Source: Thermoplasmata archaeon
GTDB lineage: Archaea; Thermoplasmatota; Thermoplasmata; Thermoplasmatales; Thermoplasmataceae
Assembly: GCA_021797025.1 (NCBI GenBank)
Contig: JAKAAK010000114.1
Location: forward strand, 1-9,387
Direction: 5' to 3'
DNA: 9,387 nt
The translations under genes were made by a program, and so were the position numbers. The notes below the pieces were generated by a model. That model worked only from the letters and a program-made list of their open reading frames with translations, had not been told where the DNA came from and did not search any database. Positions 1 to 6,413 of the stretch are shown one piece after another. The first letter of the stretch is position 1. Each line of letters begins with the position of its first letter.

Positions 1-110
1 ACTTATATATCATATGCCGATTTAAACATTTTAGACAAAAATGATTTATATTTATAAAAAAATTTGTATAATGTTATTATTTAATGGAATTTCTGCCATA
101 TGAATCAATG

Positions 111-120
111 TTTATATAAA
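111..120. promoter_or_regulatory. Strong TATA-like palindrome TTTATATAAA
   Basis: This is a perfect self-complementary A/T decamer close to the archaeal TATA consensus. If used rightward, transcription would begin near 142, giving the kinase mRNA a leader of about 50 bases. Because the element is symmetric, the sequence alone cannot give its direction. Confidence 0.35.
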
Positions 121-159
121 GTGCCGGTAAGTGCTCAAGAATTCATGATCTCCCGATAA

Positions 160-169
160 TAAATCTTAT
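160..169 (+). promoter_or_regulatory. Possible TATA box of the sugar-acid kinase operon
   Basis: The A/T element TAAATCTTAT is centred about 29 bases before the ATG at 194. That fits a leaderless archaeal transcript, and there is no Shine-Dalgarno motif before that ATG. The match to the consensus TTTAWATA is mediocre. The stronger element TTTATATAAA at 111-120 would instead give a leader of about 50 bases. Confidence 0.35.
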
Positions 170-193
170 TACTTGTTTTTCCATTCTTAGTAT

Positions 194-721
194 ATGAATT
201 TCTTAATTATTTCCGATGATCTCAGTGGTGCTGCCGGCATGGCTTCGATGCTGGGGCAGGGTATACCCGTAATTCCTTTCAGTAGCATTGAGAATAAATC
301 TGGATATGAGAGAGAAATCATGTCCATTGACCTTGAAACAAGGAATTCTACTGATGTTGTGGAAAAACTTGGCCTTGTAAAGAAAGAATTTCCGGAATAT
401 AATATACTTTTCAGGATTGACACGCTCTTAAGGGGAAGCACCATGCAGTTTATTGAATATATTGCGGGATACCACAATATTGCCCTGACCGATACCATTC
501 CTGAGTACGGCCGGTATACATATAATAATTATACTGTATATAGAGAAAGCAGGCTGGATCTGAATCAGATTATTATGGATCGGGTAAGGAATAAAACATT
601 TATATTCGATTCAAAAACCTATGGTGATTTAGAAAACATAGCAGATCACTGTCTCTCCCATAATTTGATACCGGTAGATCCAGGGCCCTTGATTTCAGTA
701 TATCTGGGGATGGTAAGATGA
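194..721 (+). CDS. Four-carbon sugar-acid kinase, N-terminal (substrate-binding) half, encoded as a separate gene
   Basis: This 175-residue protein matches the N-terminal domain of the DUF1537 / four-carbon acid sugar kinase family (DtnK, DenK, OtnK). Family features visible are the opening DDLSGAA (D8, D9, G12), the acidic/Arg element DLETRN (46-51), RIDTLLRGS (74-82, matching K-x-D-S-x-x-R-G) and PEYGR (103-107, matching P-x-x-G-R). Known members phosphorylate the 4-hydroxyl of threonate or erythronate with ATP. Typical full-length members have about 400-430 residues in one chain; here the chain stops at the domain boundary and the next gene supplies the ATP-binding half. An in-frame TAG lies six bases before the ATG, so the start is fixed unless it is further downstream. 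The stop overlaps the next start as ATGA. The exact substrate cannot be read from sequence. The family call is strong; the functional call is inferred with support from the neighbouring pdxA-like gene. Confidence 0.85.
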   Translation: MNFLIISDDLSGAAGMASMLGQGIPVIPFSSIENKSGYEREIMSIDLETRNSTDVVEKLGLVKKEFPEYNILFRIDTLLRGSTMQFIEYIAGYHNIALTDTIPEYGRYTYNNYTVYRESRLDLNQIIMDRVRNKTFIFDSKTYGDLENIADHCLSHNLIPVDPGPLISVYLGMVR

Positions 722-1119
722 TTTCTATAATTATCGGTAGCACAACGGAAATTACGAAGCAACAGGTAGCTTATCTAATGGCAAAAATGAATATTAATAA
801 AATCCTGTATAAGGATATAACGCTTTATAATCCTGTAGAAGATCACTTCGGCAACATTACGGAAAAAGAATTCATGCAGGAACTTGCCAGATCCGATGTT
901 TTGATAATGAGCGGCGGGGAAACTGCATATACACTTCTGCATTCATCCGGGTTCAATTATCTTTTGAGTTATAACCAGATAATGCCATTGATTTCCACAG
1001 GAATTATCATGGGAGGATTATTCCATGAAAAAAATTATGTTATCAAGGGTGGAAGCATCGGCGATGCCAGTATATATGATAGCCTGATAAAATATGCCCG
1101 GGATAATTTTCACCATTAA
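718..1119 (+). CDS. Four-carbon sugar-acid kinase, C-terminal (nucleotide-binding) half
   Basis: This 133-residue protein matches the C-terminal nucleotide-binding domain of the same kinase family. It starts with the GS-x(4)-T-x-Q element (G7, S8, T13, Q15), has the glycine-rich SGGETA (65-70, family GG-x-T-A) and ends with KGGSIGD (110-116, family K-x-G-x-x-G-D), which closes the ATP site in known structures. The ATG lies inside the ATGA overlap with the first half, and a purine-rich GGGGA stretch sits 7 bases upstream, so translation is probably coupled and the two chains should be made in equal amounts and associate. The combined length of 308 residues is well below the usual one-chain enzyme, mainly because the N-domain and the linker are short. 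A one-base sequencing error splitting a real fusion is possible but would still give an unusually short enzyme. Confidence 0.85.
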   Translation: MISIIIGSTTEITKQQVAYLMAKMNINKILYKDITLYNPVEDHFGNITEKEFMQELARSDVLIMSGGETAYTLLHSSGFNYLLSYNQIMPLISTGIIMGGLFHEKNYVIKGGSIGDASIYDSLIKYARDNFHH

Positions 1120-1131
1120 GTGAAAAACTTC

Positions 1132-1143
1132 TAAATATTTATA
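1132..1143 (+). promoter_or_regulatory. TATA box before the pdxA-like gene
   Basis: The sequence TAAATATTTATA is a near-consensus archaeal TATA box centred about 27 bases before the ATG at 1164, and no Shine-Dalgarno sequence precedes that start. The pdxA-like gene therefore probably has its own leaderless transcript in addition to any read-through from the kinase genes, which end 44 bases upstream without a T-tract terminator. Confidence 0.7.
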
Positions 1144-1163
1144 CATGATAAAAATTACTATCC

Positions 1164-2129
1164 ATGCTCAATATAGGAATTACTCTGGGAGACCCGGCCG
1201 GGATCGGCCCGGAAATTGTGGCAAAATCAATTAATTCAATTAAAAAAAGAAGCTTCAAAATTACCCTCTTCGGGGATAAGGGCAATTTTAATGAGACCCT
1301 GAAACAGTGCAAAATCACAATGGATGGAGTTAAAAATATTGATTTTATAAATACAGGAAACGGTGGCAAAATAACACAGGGAACAGTAACCGCTCAGGCA
1401 GGAAAGATTGCTTATGACAGCGTCAGGAGGGCAATTGAATTTGCCATGGCAGGAAAGATCGATGCCATAGCTACTGCTCCCATAAATAAGGAAGCAATCG
1501 TGAAGGCAGGATCTGAATTCATAGACCATACTTCAATGCTTAAGAGCCTTACAAATTCCAGATTTATCACCACGCTTTTCGAGGTAAAAAAACTCAGAAT
1601 CACATTCCTATCAAAGCATGTATCATTATCAGATGCCGTGAAGCTGGTAAAAAAGGATGCTGTTTACAGTGCAATTATCGATACATATCAGAGCATGAAA
1701 CTTCTGGGTTTTCCCGACCCTCAGATTGCGGTTGCTGCCCTTAATCCCCATGCCGGAGAAGGCGGTATGTTCGGCCGTGAAGAGATAGATGAGATTATCC
1801 CGGCAGTTGAAATGGCAAAAGAAAAAATGAAAGTTTCCGGTCCAGTACCCGCCGATTCCGTATTTTATCAGGCTTCGAAAGGCAGATATGACGTGGTTTT
1901 ATCACTCTATCATGACCAGGGTCACATAGCTGCAAAAACATATGATTTCAGGAATACGGTGAGCATGAATATCGGGCTTCCGTTTCTGAGAACCTCTGTA
2001 GATCACGGAACAGCATTTGATATAGCAGGAAAAAATACAGCTGATTATATAAGCATGAAAGCTGCGATCATGACCGCAGCCAGATATGCGCCCGGATACA
2101 GAAAGCGATTGAAACTATTGAAATTTTAA
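1164..2129 (+). CDS. PdxA-family dehydrogenase, probably 4-phospho-D-threonate/erythronate dehydrogenase (PdxA2-like)
   Basis: This is a full-length 321-residue member of the PdxA family of NAD-dependent, metal-using oxidative decarboxylases. Visible signatures are GDPAGIGPE (9-17), DHTSML (121-126), the metal-site histidines in KHVSL (H152), NPHAGEGG (H196) and YHDQGH (H250), and TSVDHGTAFDIAGK (277-290). The QGH after YHD and the AFDIAGK ending are, as I remember the family, typical of PdxA2 rather than vitamin B6 PdxA. Biosynthetic PdxA oxidises 4-phosphohydroxythreonine. PdxA2 oxidises the 4-phosphate of threonate or erythronate to a 3-keto acid that decarboxylates to DHAP. The adjacent sugar-acid kinase makes the catabolic role far more likely, and archaea generally make pyridoxal phosphate by the PdxS/PdxT route. 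The usual Gly before HT is Asp here (D121), a possible substrate-site difference. Family certain; substrate inferred. Confidence 0.9.
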   Translation: MLNIGITLGDPAGIGPEIVAKSINSIKKRSFKITLFGDKGNFNETLKQCKITMDGVKNIDFINTGNGGKITQGTVTAQAGKIAYDSVRRAIEFAMAGKIDAIATAPINKEAIVKAGSEFIDHTSMLKSLTNSRFITTLFEVKKLRITFLSKHVSLSDAVKLVKKDAVYSAIIDTYQSMKLLGFPDPQIAVAALNPHAGEGGMFGREEIDEIIPAVEMAKEKMKVSGPVPADSVFYQASKGRYDVVLSLYHDQGHIAAKTYDFRNTVSMNIGLPFLRTSVDHGTAFDIAGKNTADYISMKAAIMTAARYAPGYRKRLKLLKF

Positions 2130-2149
2130 GGTTTTCAATAATTTTACAG

Positions 2150-2163
2150 TTATATTTATTTTG
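2150..2163 (+). terminator. T-rich terminator after the pdxA-like gene
   Basis: A T/A-rich stretch (TTATATTTATTTTG) begins about 20 bases after the stop codon. Archaeal RNA polymerase often stops at such T-rich tracts without a hairpin. The region is generally AT-rich, so this is only suggestive. Confidence 0.4.
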
Positions 2164-2201
2164 CAATATACTTTACAAGTAAATTGTTATTTATGATAAC
2201 T

Positions 2202-2211
2202 ATTAAATACT
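2202..2211 (+). promoter_or_regulatory. Candidate TATA box for the MFS transporter
   Basis: ATTAAATACT resembles the archaeal TATA consensus. It would start transcription near 2233, giving a leader of about 44 bases that carries the weak Shine-Dalgarno AAGGT at 2266-2270. An alternative, weaker element GTATAGTA at 2249-2256, centred about 24 bases before the ATG, would give a leaderless mRNA. Confidence 0.4.
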
Positions 2212-2232
2212 CAACTATAATTATGGTACGTA

Positions 2233-2259
2233 AATTGCTACACTTACTGTATAGTAATT
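2233..2259. promoter_or_regulatory. Operator-like inverted repeat before the MFS transporter
   Basis: AATTGCTA (2233-2240) is matched 7 of 8 by the reverse complement of TAGTAATT (2252-2259), with 11 bases between. A second, nested imperfect dyad, TTACTGTATAGTAA, spans 2244-2257. The repeat covers either the predicted start of transcription or the alternative TATA element, a position suited to a repressor. Transporters of this class are often controlled by MarR- or TetR-type repressors, but no regulator gene lies in the window, so the role is inferred. Confidence 0.4.
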
Positions 2260-2276
2260 GAATAAAAGGTAATAAA

Positions 2277-3749
2277 ATGGAAGAACAGCAGGTAGATAAA
2301 AAATATGCCAGATTCGTTCTAATTCTGTTTGCCATGATAATTGTTGCAGTTATGTATGTAGAGGGCATGCTGACACCATCGCTTCCATCAATAGCGGAAG
2401 GATTCCATATAACTGTGGACCAGGTAAGCCTTGTACTTTCAACTTACCTTCTCACAGGTGTTGCTCTCAGTCCAGTGATAGGTAAACTGGCAGATTTATA
2501 TGGAAAGAAGAAAATGATGTCCATAGTCATGCTCATATATGCCGGTGCAGTTTCTGTAACTGGTTTTTCCCCGAATTTTACTTTCATGGTAATCTCCAGG
2601 GCTGTCCAGGGAATAGGACTCACAATAATGCCCCTGGGCATGGCAATAGTCAGGGAAGAATTTCCAAGAAATATGGTTCCCAAAGCACAGGCACTAATAA
2701 GCGGAATGTTCGGGGTGGGATTCGCAGTCAGCCTTCCACTGGGTTCATTTATATCAGATTACTATGGCTGGAGAATGACATACCATACTGCAATACCCTT
2801 CATAGTTTTACTTGCCATCCTTACAATATGGAAGGTCAGGGAATCTAAATACAGAAGACCAGATGTGAAAGTTGATTATGGCGGTGCAGCGGCACTGGGA
2901 ATTCCTCTTGCATTAATAGTCCTGGCAATGTCTGAAGGATCATCATGGGGATGGCACTCTACTCTGTTTCTATCAATGCTGATTGTGGGAATGGTACTCC
3001 TTGTGCCTATGTTCATTTATGAGAGGCATTACTTCCATAAAGGCGGGGAAGCCATATTTGATATGAACCTCCTTTCAAAGAGGAATGTTTTGATAGCAAA
3101 CATTACACTCACGGTTTCAGGACTTGGGATGTATCTATCAATGCAGGCACTTTCATACAAATTTGAAACACCTGCACCCTATGGATTCGGATTCAGCATA
3201 CTGGAAACCGGAGTCTCCATGGTTGCATTTGCAGCCGGAATGATAGTATTCTCCATAGTAACCGGAAAGCTGATTTCCAGAACAGGCATCAAGCCACTGG
3301 CCATAGCAGGATCCTTTGTAACAGCAATCGGATTCCTTCTGCTTTCAACCTCACCCGGTCTTGCATTGACGCTTGCAGATGAGGCAATCATAGGAAGTGG
3401 AATGGCAATAATGAATGCATCCATCATCAACCTACTGGTGCTTTCTGTAGAGGCAAGGGACATGGGGCTTGCAACTTCCATGAACAGTACTTTCAGGTAC
3501 ATAGGAAGCAGCATCGGTGCACCCATAGCAGGAACAGTGCTCTCACTTTACACCGTTGTGGACGTTGTGCATACCGCAACCGGAAATGTGATATTCTCAT
3601 TCCCGGACAATACAGCATTCAAGTATGCATTTATCATAGGGGCAGTTACATTTATTGCGGCAGCATTCATAGTAATATTTTCAAAAGAAGTGCTGGGAAG
3701 GAAAACGGTAGAAGTGCCCAGCAAGAAAACTGTGGCTACTGAAAATTGA
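2277..3749 (+). CDS. Major facilitator superfamily transporter, DHA2-type (14 membrane helices)
   Basis: This 490-residue integral membrane protein has about 14 hydrophobic helices, near residues 12-30, 50-68, 81-97, 103-124, 140-158, 171-186, 202-218, 230-248, 270-288, 310-330, 338-356, 366-388, 405-425 and 450-468. Motif A (GKLADLYGKKK, 69-79) lies between helices 2 and 3. Helix 4 has R108-x-x-QG-x-G, and the end of helix 5 has the antiporter-type Pro/Gly followed by GWR (164-166). Length and helix count fit the DHA2 drug:proton antiporter group (EmrB/QacA-like). Such proteins usually export toxic compounds using the proton gradient, which is steep in an acidophile. The substrate is unknown. 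Uptake of the sugar acid used by the upstream cassette is a speculative alternative, weakened by the separate promoter and the probable terminator between them. Confidence 0.9.
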   Translation: MEEQQVDKKYARFVLILFAMIIVAVMYVEGMLTPSLPSIAEGFHITVDQVSLVLSTYLLTGVALSPVIGKLADLYGKKKMMSIVMLIYAGAVSVTGFSPNFTFMVISRAVQGIGLTIMPLGMAIVREEFPRNMVPKAQALISGMFGVGFAVSLPLGSFISDYYGWRMTYHTAIPFIVLLAILTIWKVRESKYRRPDVKVDYGGAAALGIPLALIVLAMSEGSSWGWHSTLFLSMLIVGMVLLVPMFIYERHYFHKGGEAIFDMNLLSKRNVLIANITLTVSGLGMYLSMQALSYKFETPAPYGFGFSILETGVSMVAFAAGMIVFSIVTGKLISRTGIKPLAIAGSFVTAIGFLLLSTSPGLALTLADEAIIGSGMAIMNASIINLLVLSVEARDMGLATSMNSTFRYIGSSIGAPIAGTVLSLYTVVDVVHTATGNVIFSFPDNTAFKYAFIIGAVTFIAAAFIVIFSKEVLGRKTVEVPSKKTVATEN

Positions 3750-3764
3750 ATTTTTTTATTTTAT
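3750..3764 (+). terminator. T-tract terminator after the MFS transporter
   Basis: A run of seven T (3751-3757) followed by ATTTTAT begins directly after the stop codon, a typical archaeal oligo-T termination signal. There is no strong hairpin before it. Confidence 0.6.
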
Positions 3765-3766
3765 CA

Positions 3767-3780
3767 TAAAATTAATTATA
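3767..3780 (+). promoter_or_regulatory. TATA box before the HAD phosphatase gene
   Basis: TAAAATTAATTATA is centred about 26 bases before the ATG at 3800, and no Shine-Dalgarno motif is present. This fits a leaderless transcript separate from that of the MFS gene. Confidence 0.55.
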
Positions 3781-3799
3781 ATGTTTTTACTTTTATGTA

Positions 3800-4417
3800 A
3801 TGAAATCTAAGGCAAAGGGAATAATTTTTGATCTCGATGGTACAATCTGGGATTCAATGCCATACAGAATAAAGGCATGGCAGATGGCTTTCAGGGATTA
3901 TGGATTAGACACTGATCCTGAAATTATAAGGCTGATGATCGGATATCCCGGATCCATGCTGATAAAGAAGATGAATGCCCGTGACCCGAATATTGAAATG
4001 ACCGAGGAAAAGTATTTTTCAGAAATGTTTCCGGCTGTAAAGTTTTTCCCTGATGTAGAAGATACATTCTCGGAACTCAGAAACAGGGGCTTCAAAATTG
4101 CCATAGTTACCTCATCCAGGAGGGCAATGGCAGAAAGGCTGGATATAAGAGTGGATGCCATGGTGACAATGGATGATGTATCAAAGGGAAAGCCCGATAC
4201 GGAGCCATATCTGAAGGCAATGGAAATTATGGGAACAGTACCGTGTAATACTGTTGTTGTAGGTGATATTGATAATGACCTGATTCCTGCAAAGGCACTG
4301 GGATCTGTTGCAGTGCTTGTAACACATGGCATAAAAAAAGAATCAAAAAACAAGGATTATGAAATAGAAAATATAGGTGATCTGATCGACCTTCTGAAAA
4401 AGATAGAAATAATATAG
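3800..4417 (+). CDS. HAD-superfamily hydrolase (subfamily I, phosphatase/phosphoglucomutase-like)
   Basis: This 205-residue soluble protein has all four HAD motifs: motif I DLDGT (11-15, nucleophile D11 and acid/base D13), motif II VTSS (103-106), motif III Lys in GKPD (K131) and motif IV GDIDND (155-160, D156 and D160). A helical cap of about 70 residues lies between motifs I and II, as in phosphoglycolate phosphatase and beta-phosphoglucomutase-type enzymes. The protein is a little shorter than the usual 215-230 residues. Members hydrolyse small phosphate esters, and the substrate cannot be predicted. In-frame codons upstream run to a TAA at 3779-3781 without another ATG, which fixes the start. 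The stop codon directly abuts the stop of the convergent peptidase gene, so its transcript must end inside that gene. Confidence 0.88.
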   Translation: MKSKAKGIIFDLDGTIWDSMPYRIKAWQMAFRDYGLDTDPEIIRLMIGYPGSMLIKKMNARDPNIEMTEEKYFSEMFPAVKFFPDVEDTFSELRNRGFKIAIVTSSRRAMAERLDIRVDAMVTMDDVSKGKPDTEPYLKAMEIMGTVPCNTVVVGDIDNDLIPAKALGSVAVLVTHGIKKESKNKDYEIENIGDLIDLLKKIEII

Positions 4418-6373
4418 TCACCACATTATAATTTTTTCCCTGTTTATTTTTTCATGATTAAAGGTTTTGCAGAAGTCAGGGTGGTTCCATGCCGGTATCT
4501 GTGATCTTACTGATCCGGGAGAATGCGGGTCTATGGTAGCAAGCCTCCTTGCCTCATTATCCCTTATCTGTGTTCTCCAGACCTGTCCCCATGAAATGAA
4601 GAATCTCTGCTCTGGCGAAAGCCCGTCGATGCTTTTATTTTTCCCTGGTTCTGCCTTCAACCTTTTCTGCAGGGCTTCATATGCTATAAGAACAGCACCG
4701 AGATCTGCGATATTCTCACCCAGTGTTAATTTTCCGTTTACATTCAATCCAGGAAGTATTTCCTGGGCGCTGTAGAGTTCCACAACTTTCTGTGCCAGTT
4801 CATCGAATCTTTTCTTGTCTTCGGCACTCCACCAGTTTACCATATTCCCGTTCTCATCAAAATGACTACCCTGATCGTCGTATCCGTGGGTTATTTCATG
4901 GGCTATGACTCCACCGATTCCACCGTAATTGACAGCCTCATCCATATCAGGATCGAAGAATGGTGGCTGCATAATTCCCGCTGGAAATACAATTTCATTG
5001 CCCATGGGATTGAAATATGCGTTTACAGTAGGAGGTGTCATGTACCATTCGGTTTTGTCAACTGGCTTGCCTACCCTCTGCATCTGCCTGTTTGTTTCAT
5101 AGTATCCCGATCTCAATACATTCCCGAGGTAATCATCCGGTGTTATTTTAATAGATGAATAATCCTTAAAATGCTCCGGATATCCGATTTTTGCATTGAA
5201 CTTTGAAAATTTCAGCAATGCCCGCTTTCTGGTTTCTTCACCCATCCATGGAACATTCTCTAACCTCTCCCGGAATGTTGATTTTATATCGTTTACAAGC
5301 ACCGTGATCTTTTCCACTGCCTCCTGCCCGAAGTGTTTTTCCACATATACCTTGCCGAGGTAATCCCCGATAGAGGAATCAATTACATTTACAACGGTCT
5401 TCCATCTGGGTGTAATCTTCTCCTGCCCGAGAAGTGTTTTCCTGAAGAAATTAAAATTTTCCTGTACAACCGCATCGTGGAGAAATGGTGCTGAACCTGT
5501 AAGGATCTTCCATTTCAGGTATTCAACTATATTTTCCAGGCTTTCTGACTGCAAAAGCTGATTTGCCCTCTCAAAGAATTCAGGGGCATCAAGAATTCCA
5601 TATTCAGGAGCTTTAAATCCTGTATTTTCGAAAAATGCCCTGAATCCCATTTCCGGATAACTGCTGTAAAGATCATCCATCTTTACCGGGTTATAAGCCT
5701 TCTCCACATCCCTCAGATCGGTCTTGCTCCTGCTGAACTTCGCCATTTCCGTTTCAATCCTGACTATAGTTCCGGAAGATTTCTCAGCCATTTCTCTGCT
5801 GTACCCGTAGAGAACGAACATGTTCTCTACATGCCTGGCATAGGCATACAGAATGGGTTTCATGGATTCGTTCAGATAATAATCCCTGTCCGGGAGGGTG
5901 AGTCCACCCTGTGAGATATACAGGGAATAGATCTCTGCGTTTTTTGCATCCTCTGCACTTCCCATATCAAAGGGAATCTGGACGCCGTTAATGGAGAGGT
6001 TAGCAAGCAGTGCCGGTAGTTCGTCCCTTGATGAAATTTCCAGTTTCTTCATTAAACCCTCTATGGGCTTGAATTTCAATTCCTCCAATCTTTCTGTATC
6101 CATGGCAGACCGGTAAAAATTCCCCAGCATCTGCTCTTCGGCACTTATAGGGCTATTTTCCGAATCTTCCAGTATCTTTCTCAAAAGGTACATATTCTTT
6201 TCATAGAGCATATCAAATGCACCATATCTTGCCCTGTCCTCAGGTATGGGGGTTTGATCAAGCCATTTTCCATTACAGTAATGGTAAAAATCATTCAACG
6301 GATCTCTGGAAGTATCCATGTAATCCTTTGAAAAACCTATATATCTCTTTAAAATTTCCTCCTGATTATCCAT
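4418..6373 (-). CDS. pepO: M13-family (neprilysin/PepO-like) zinc metalloendopeptidase
   Basis: This is a complete 651-residue M13 peptidase. The zinc site is HEITH (H492, E493, H496) with the third ligand in GENIAD (E553, with D557). The substrate-binding NAYF motif is at 451-454. The H-S-P-G-x-x-R segment provides H617 and R623, with the same six-residue spacing as neprilysin H711/R717. The protein ends in Trp, as M13 enzymes do. Family members cut short peptides. There is no signal peptide or N-terminal membrane anchor: the N-terminus is hydrophilic and enters the domain at DFYHYCNGKW (28-37), so a cytoplasmic role in peptide turnover is likely. It sits 40 bases after glpK but has its own TATA element, and its stop codon touches that of the convergent HAD gene. 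The symbol pepO is by family resemblance. Confidence 0.93.
   Translation of the reverse strand: MDNQEEILKRYIGFSKDYMDTSRDPLNDFYHYCNGKWLDQTPIPEDRARYGAFDMLYEKNMYLLRKILEDSENSPISAEEQMLGNFYRSAMDTERLEELKFKPIEGLMKKLEISSRDELPALLANLSINGVQIPFDMGSAEDAKNAEIYSLYISQGGLTLPDRDYYLNESMKPILYAYARHVENMFVLYGYSREMAEKSSGTIVRIETEMAKFSRSKTDLRDVEKAYNPVKMDDLYSSYPEMGFRAFFENTGFKAPEYGILDAPEFFERANQLLQSESLENIVEYLKWKILTGSAPFLHDAVVQENFNFFRKTLLGQEKITPRWKTVVNVIDSSIGDYLGKVYVEKHFGQEAVEKITVLVNDIKSTFRERLENVPWMGEETRKRALLKFSKFNAKIGYPEHFKDYSSIKITPDDYLGNVLRSGYYETNRQMQRVGKPVDKTEWYMTPPTVNAYFNPMGNEIVFPAGIMQPPFFDPDMDEAVNYGGIGGVIAHEITHGYDDQGSHFDENGNMVNWWSAEDKKRFDELAQKVVELYSAQEILPGLNVNGKLTLGENIADLGAVLIAYEALQKRLKAEPGKNKSIDGLSPEQRFFISWGQVWRTQIRDNEARRLATIDPHSPGSVRSQIPAWNHPDFCKTFNHEKINREKIIMW
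4431..4453 (+). terminator. T-rich terminator of the HAD gene, inside the convergent peptidase gene
   Basis: Two runs of six T (within 4432-4437 and 4447-4452) follow the HAD stop by about 15-35 bases. On the other strand this sequence encodes the last residues of the M13 peptidase, so the two messages would overlap at their 3' ends. Confidence 0.45.
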
Positions 6374-6390
6374 CTCTGCCTATGTCAGGA

Positions 6391-6406
6391 TTTTATATAA
6401 TATTTT
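6391..6406 (-). promoter_or_regulatory. TATA box of the M13 peptidase gene
   Basis: On the minus strand AAAATATTATATAAAA is centred about 25 bases before the ATG at 6373. No Shine-Dalgarno motif precedes that ATG, so the mRNA is probably leaderless. The element lies in the 40-base gap after the glpK stop codon. Confidence 0.6.
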
Positions 6407-6413
6407 GCGGATG

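Larger units (their letters stand above)
1..193. other. AT-rich non-coding leader at left edge
   Basis: I see no supported gene in this stretch. All three forward frames are closed by stops by about position 57, so at most the last 18 codons of an upstream gene could be present (frame 1, ending TAA at 55-57), and nothing in that peptide is recognisable. The region is rich in A/T runs and contains several TATA-like elements, including a perfect 10-base palindrome TTTATATAAA at 111-120. A 19-codon ORF at 100-159 is noted in the findings but not called. The region most likely holds the promoter of the sugar-acid kinase operon that starts at 194. Confidence 0.6.

Noticed and set aside
1..57. Open stretch in frame 1 that could be the tail of an upstream gene
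   Set aside because: Only 18 codons, very AT-rich, with no recognisable motif.
1164..2129. PdxA-like gene as a vitamin B6 biosynthesis enzyme
   Set aside because: Adjacent sugar-acid kinase, PdxA2-like motifs and the usual archaeal PdxS/PdxT route argue for the catabolic role, though the sequence alone is not final proof.
3898..4353. Minus-strand ORF of 151 codons
   Set aside because: It is the complement of the HAD gene, whose four catalytic motifs are intact, and it has no motif or promoter of its own.
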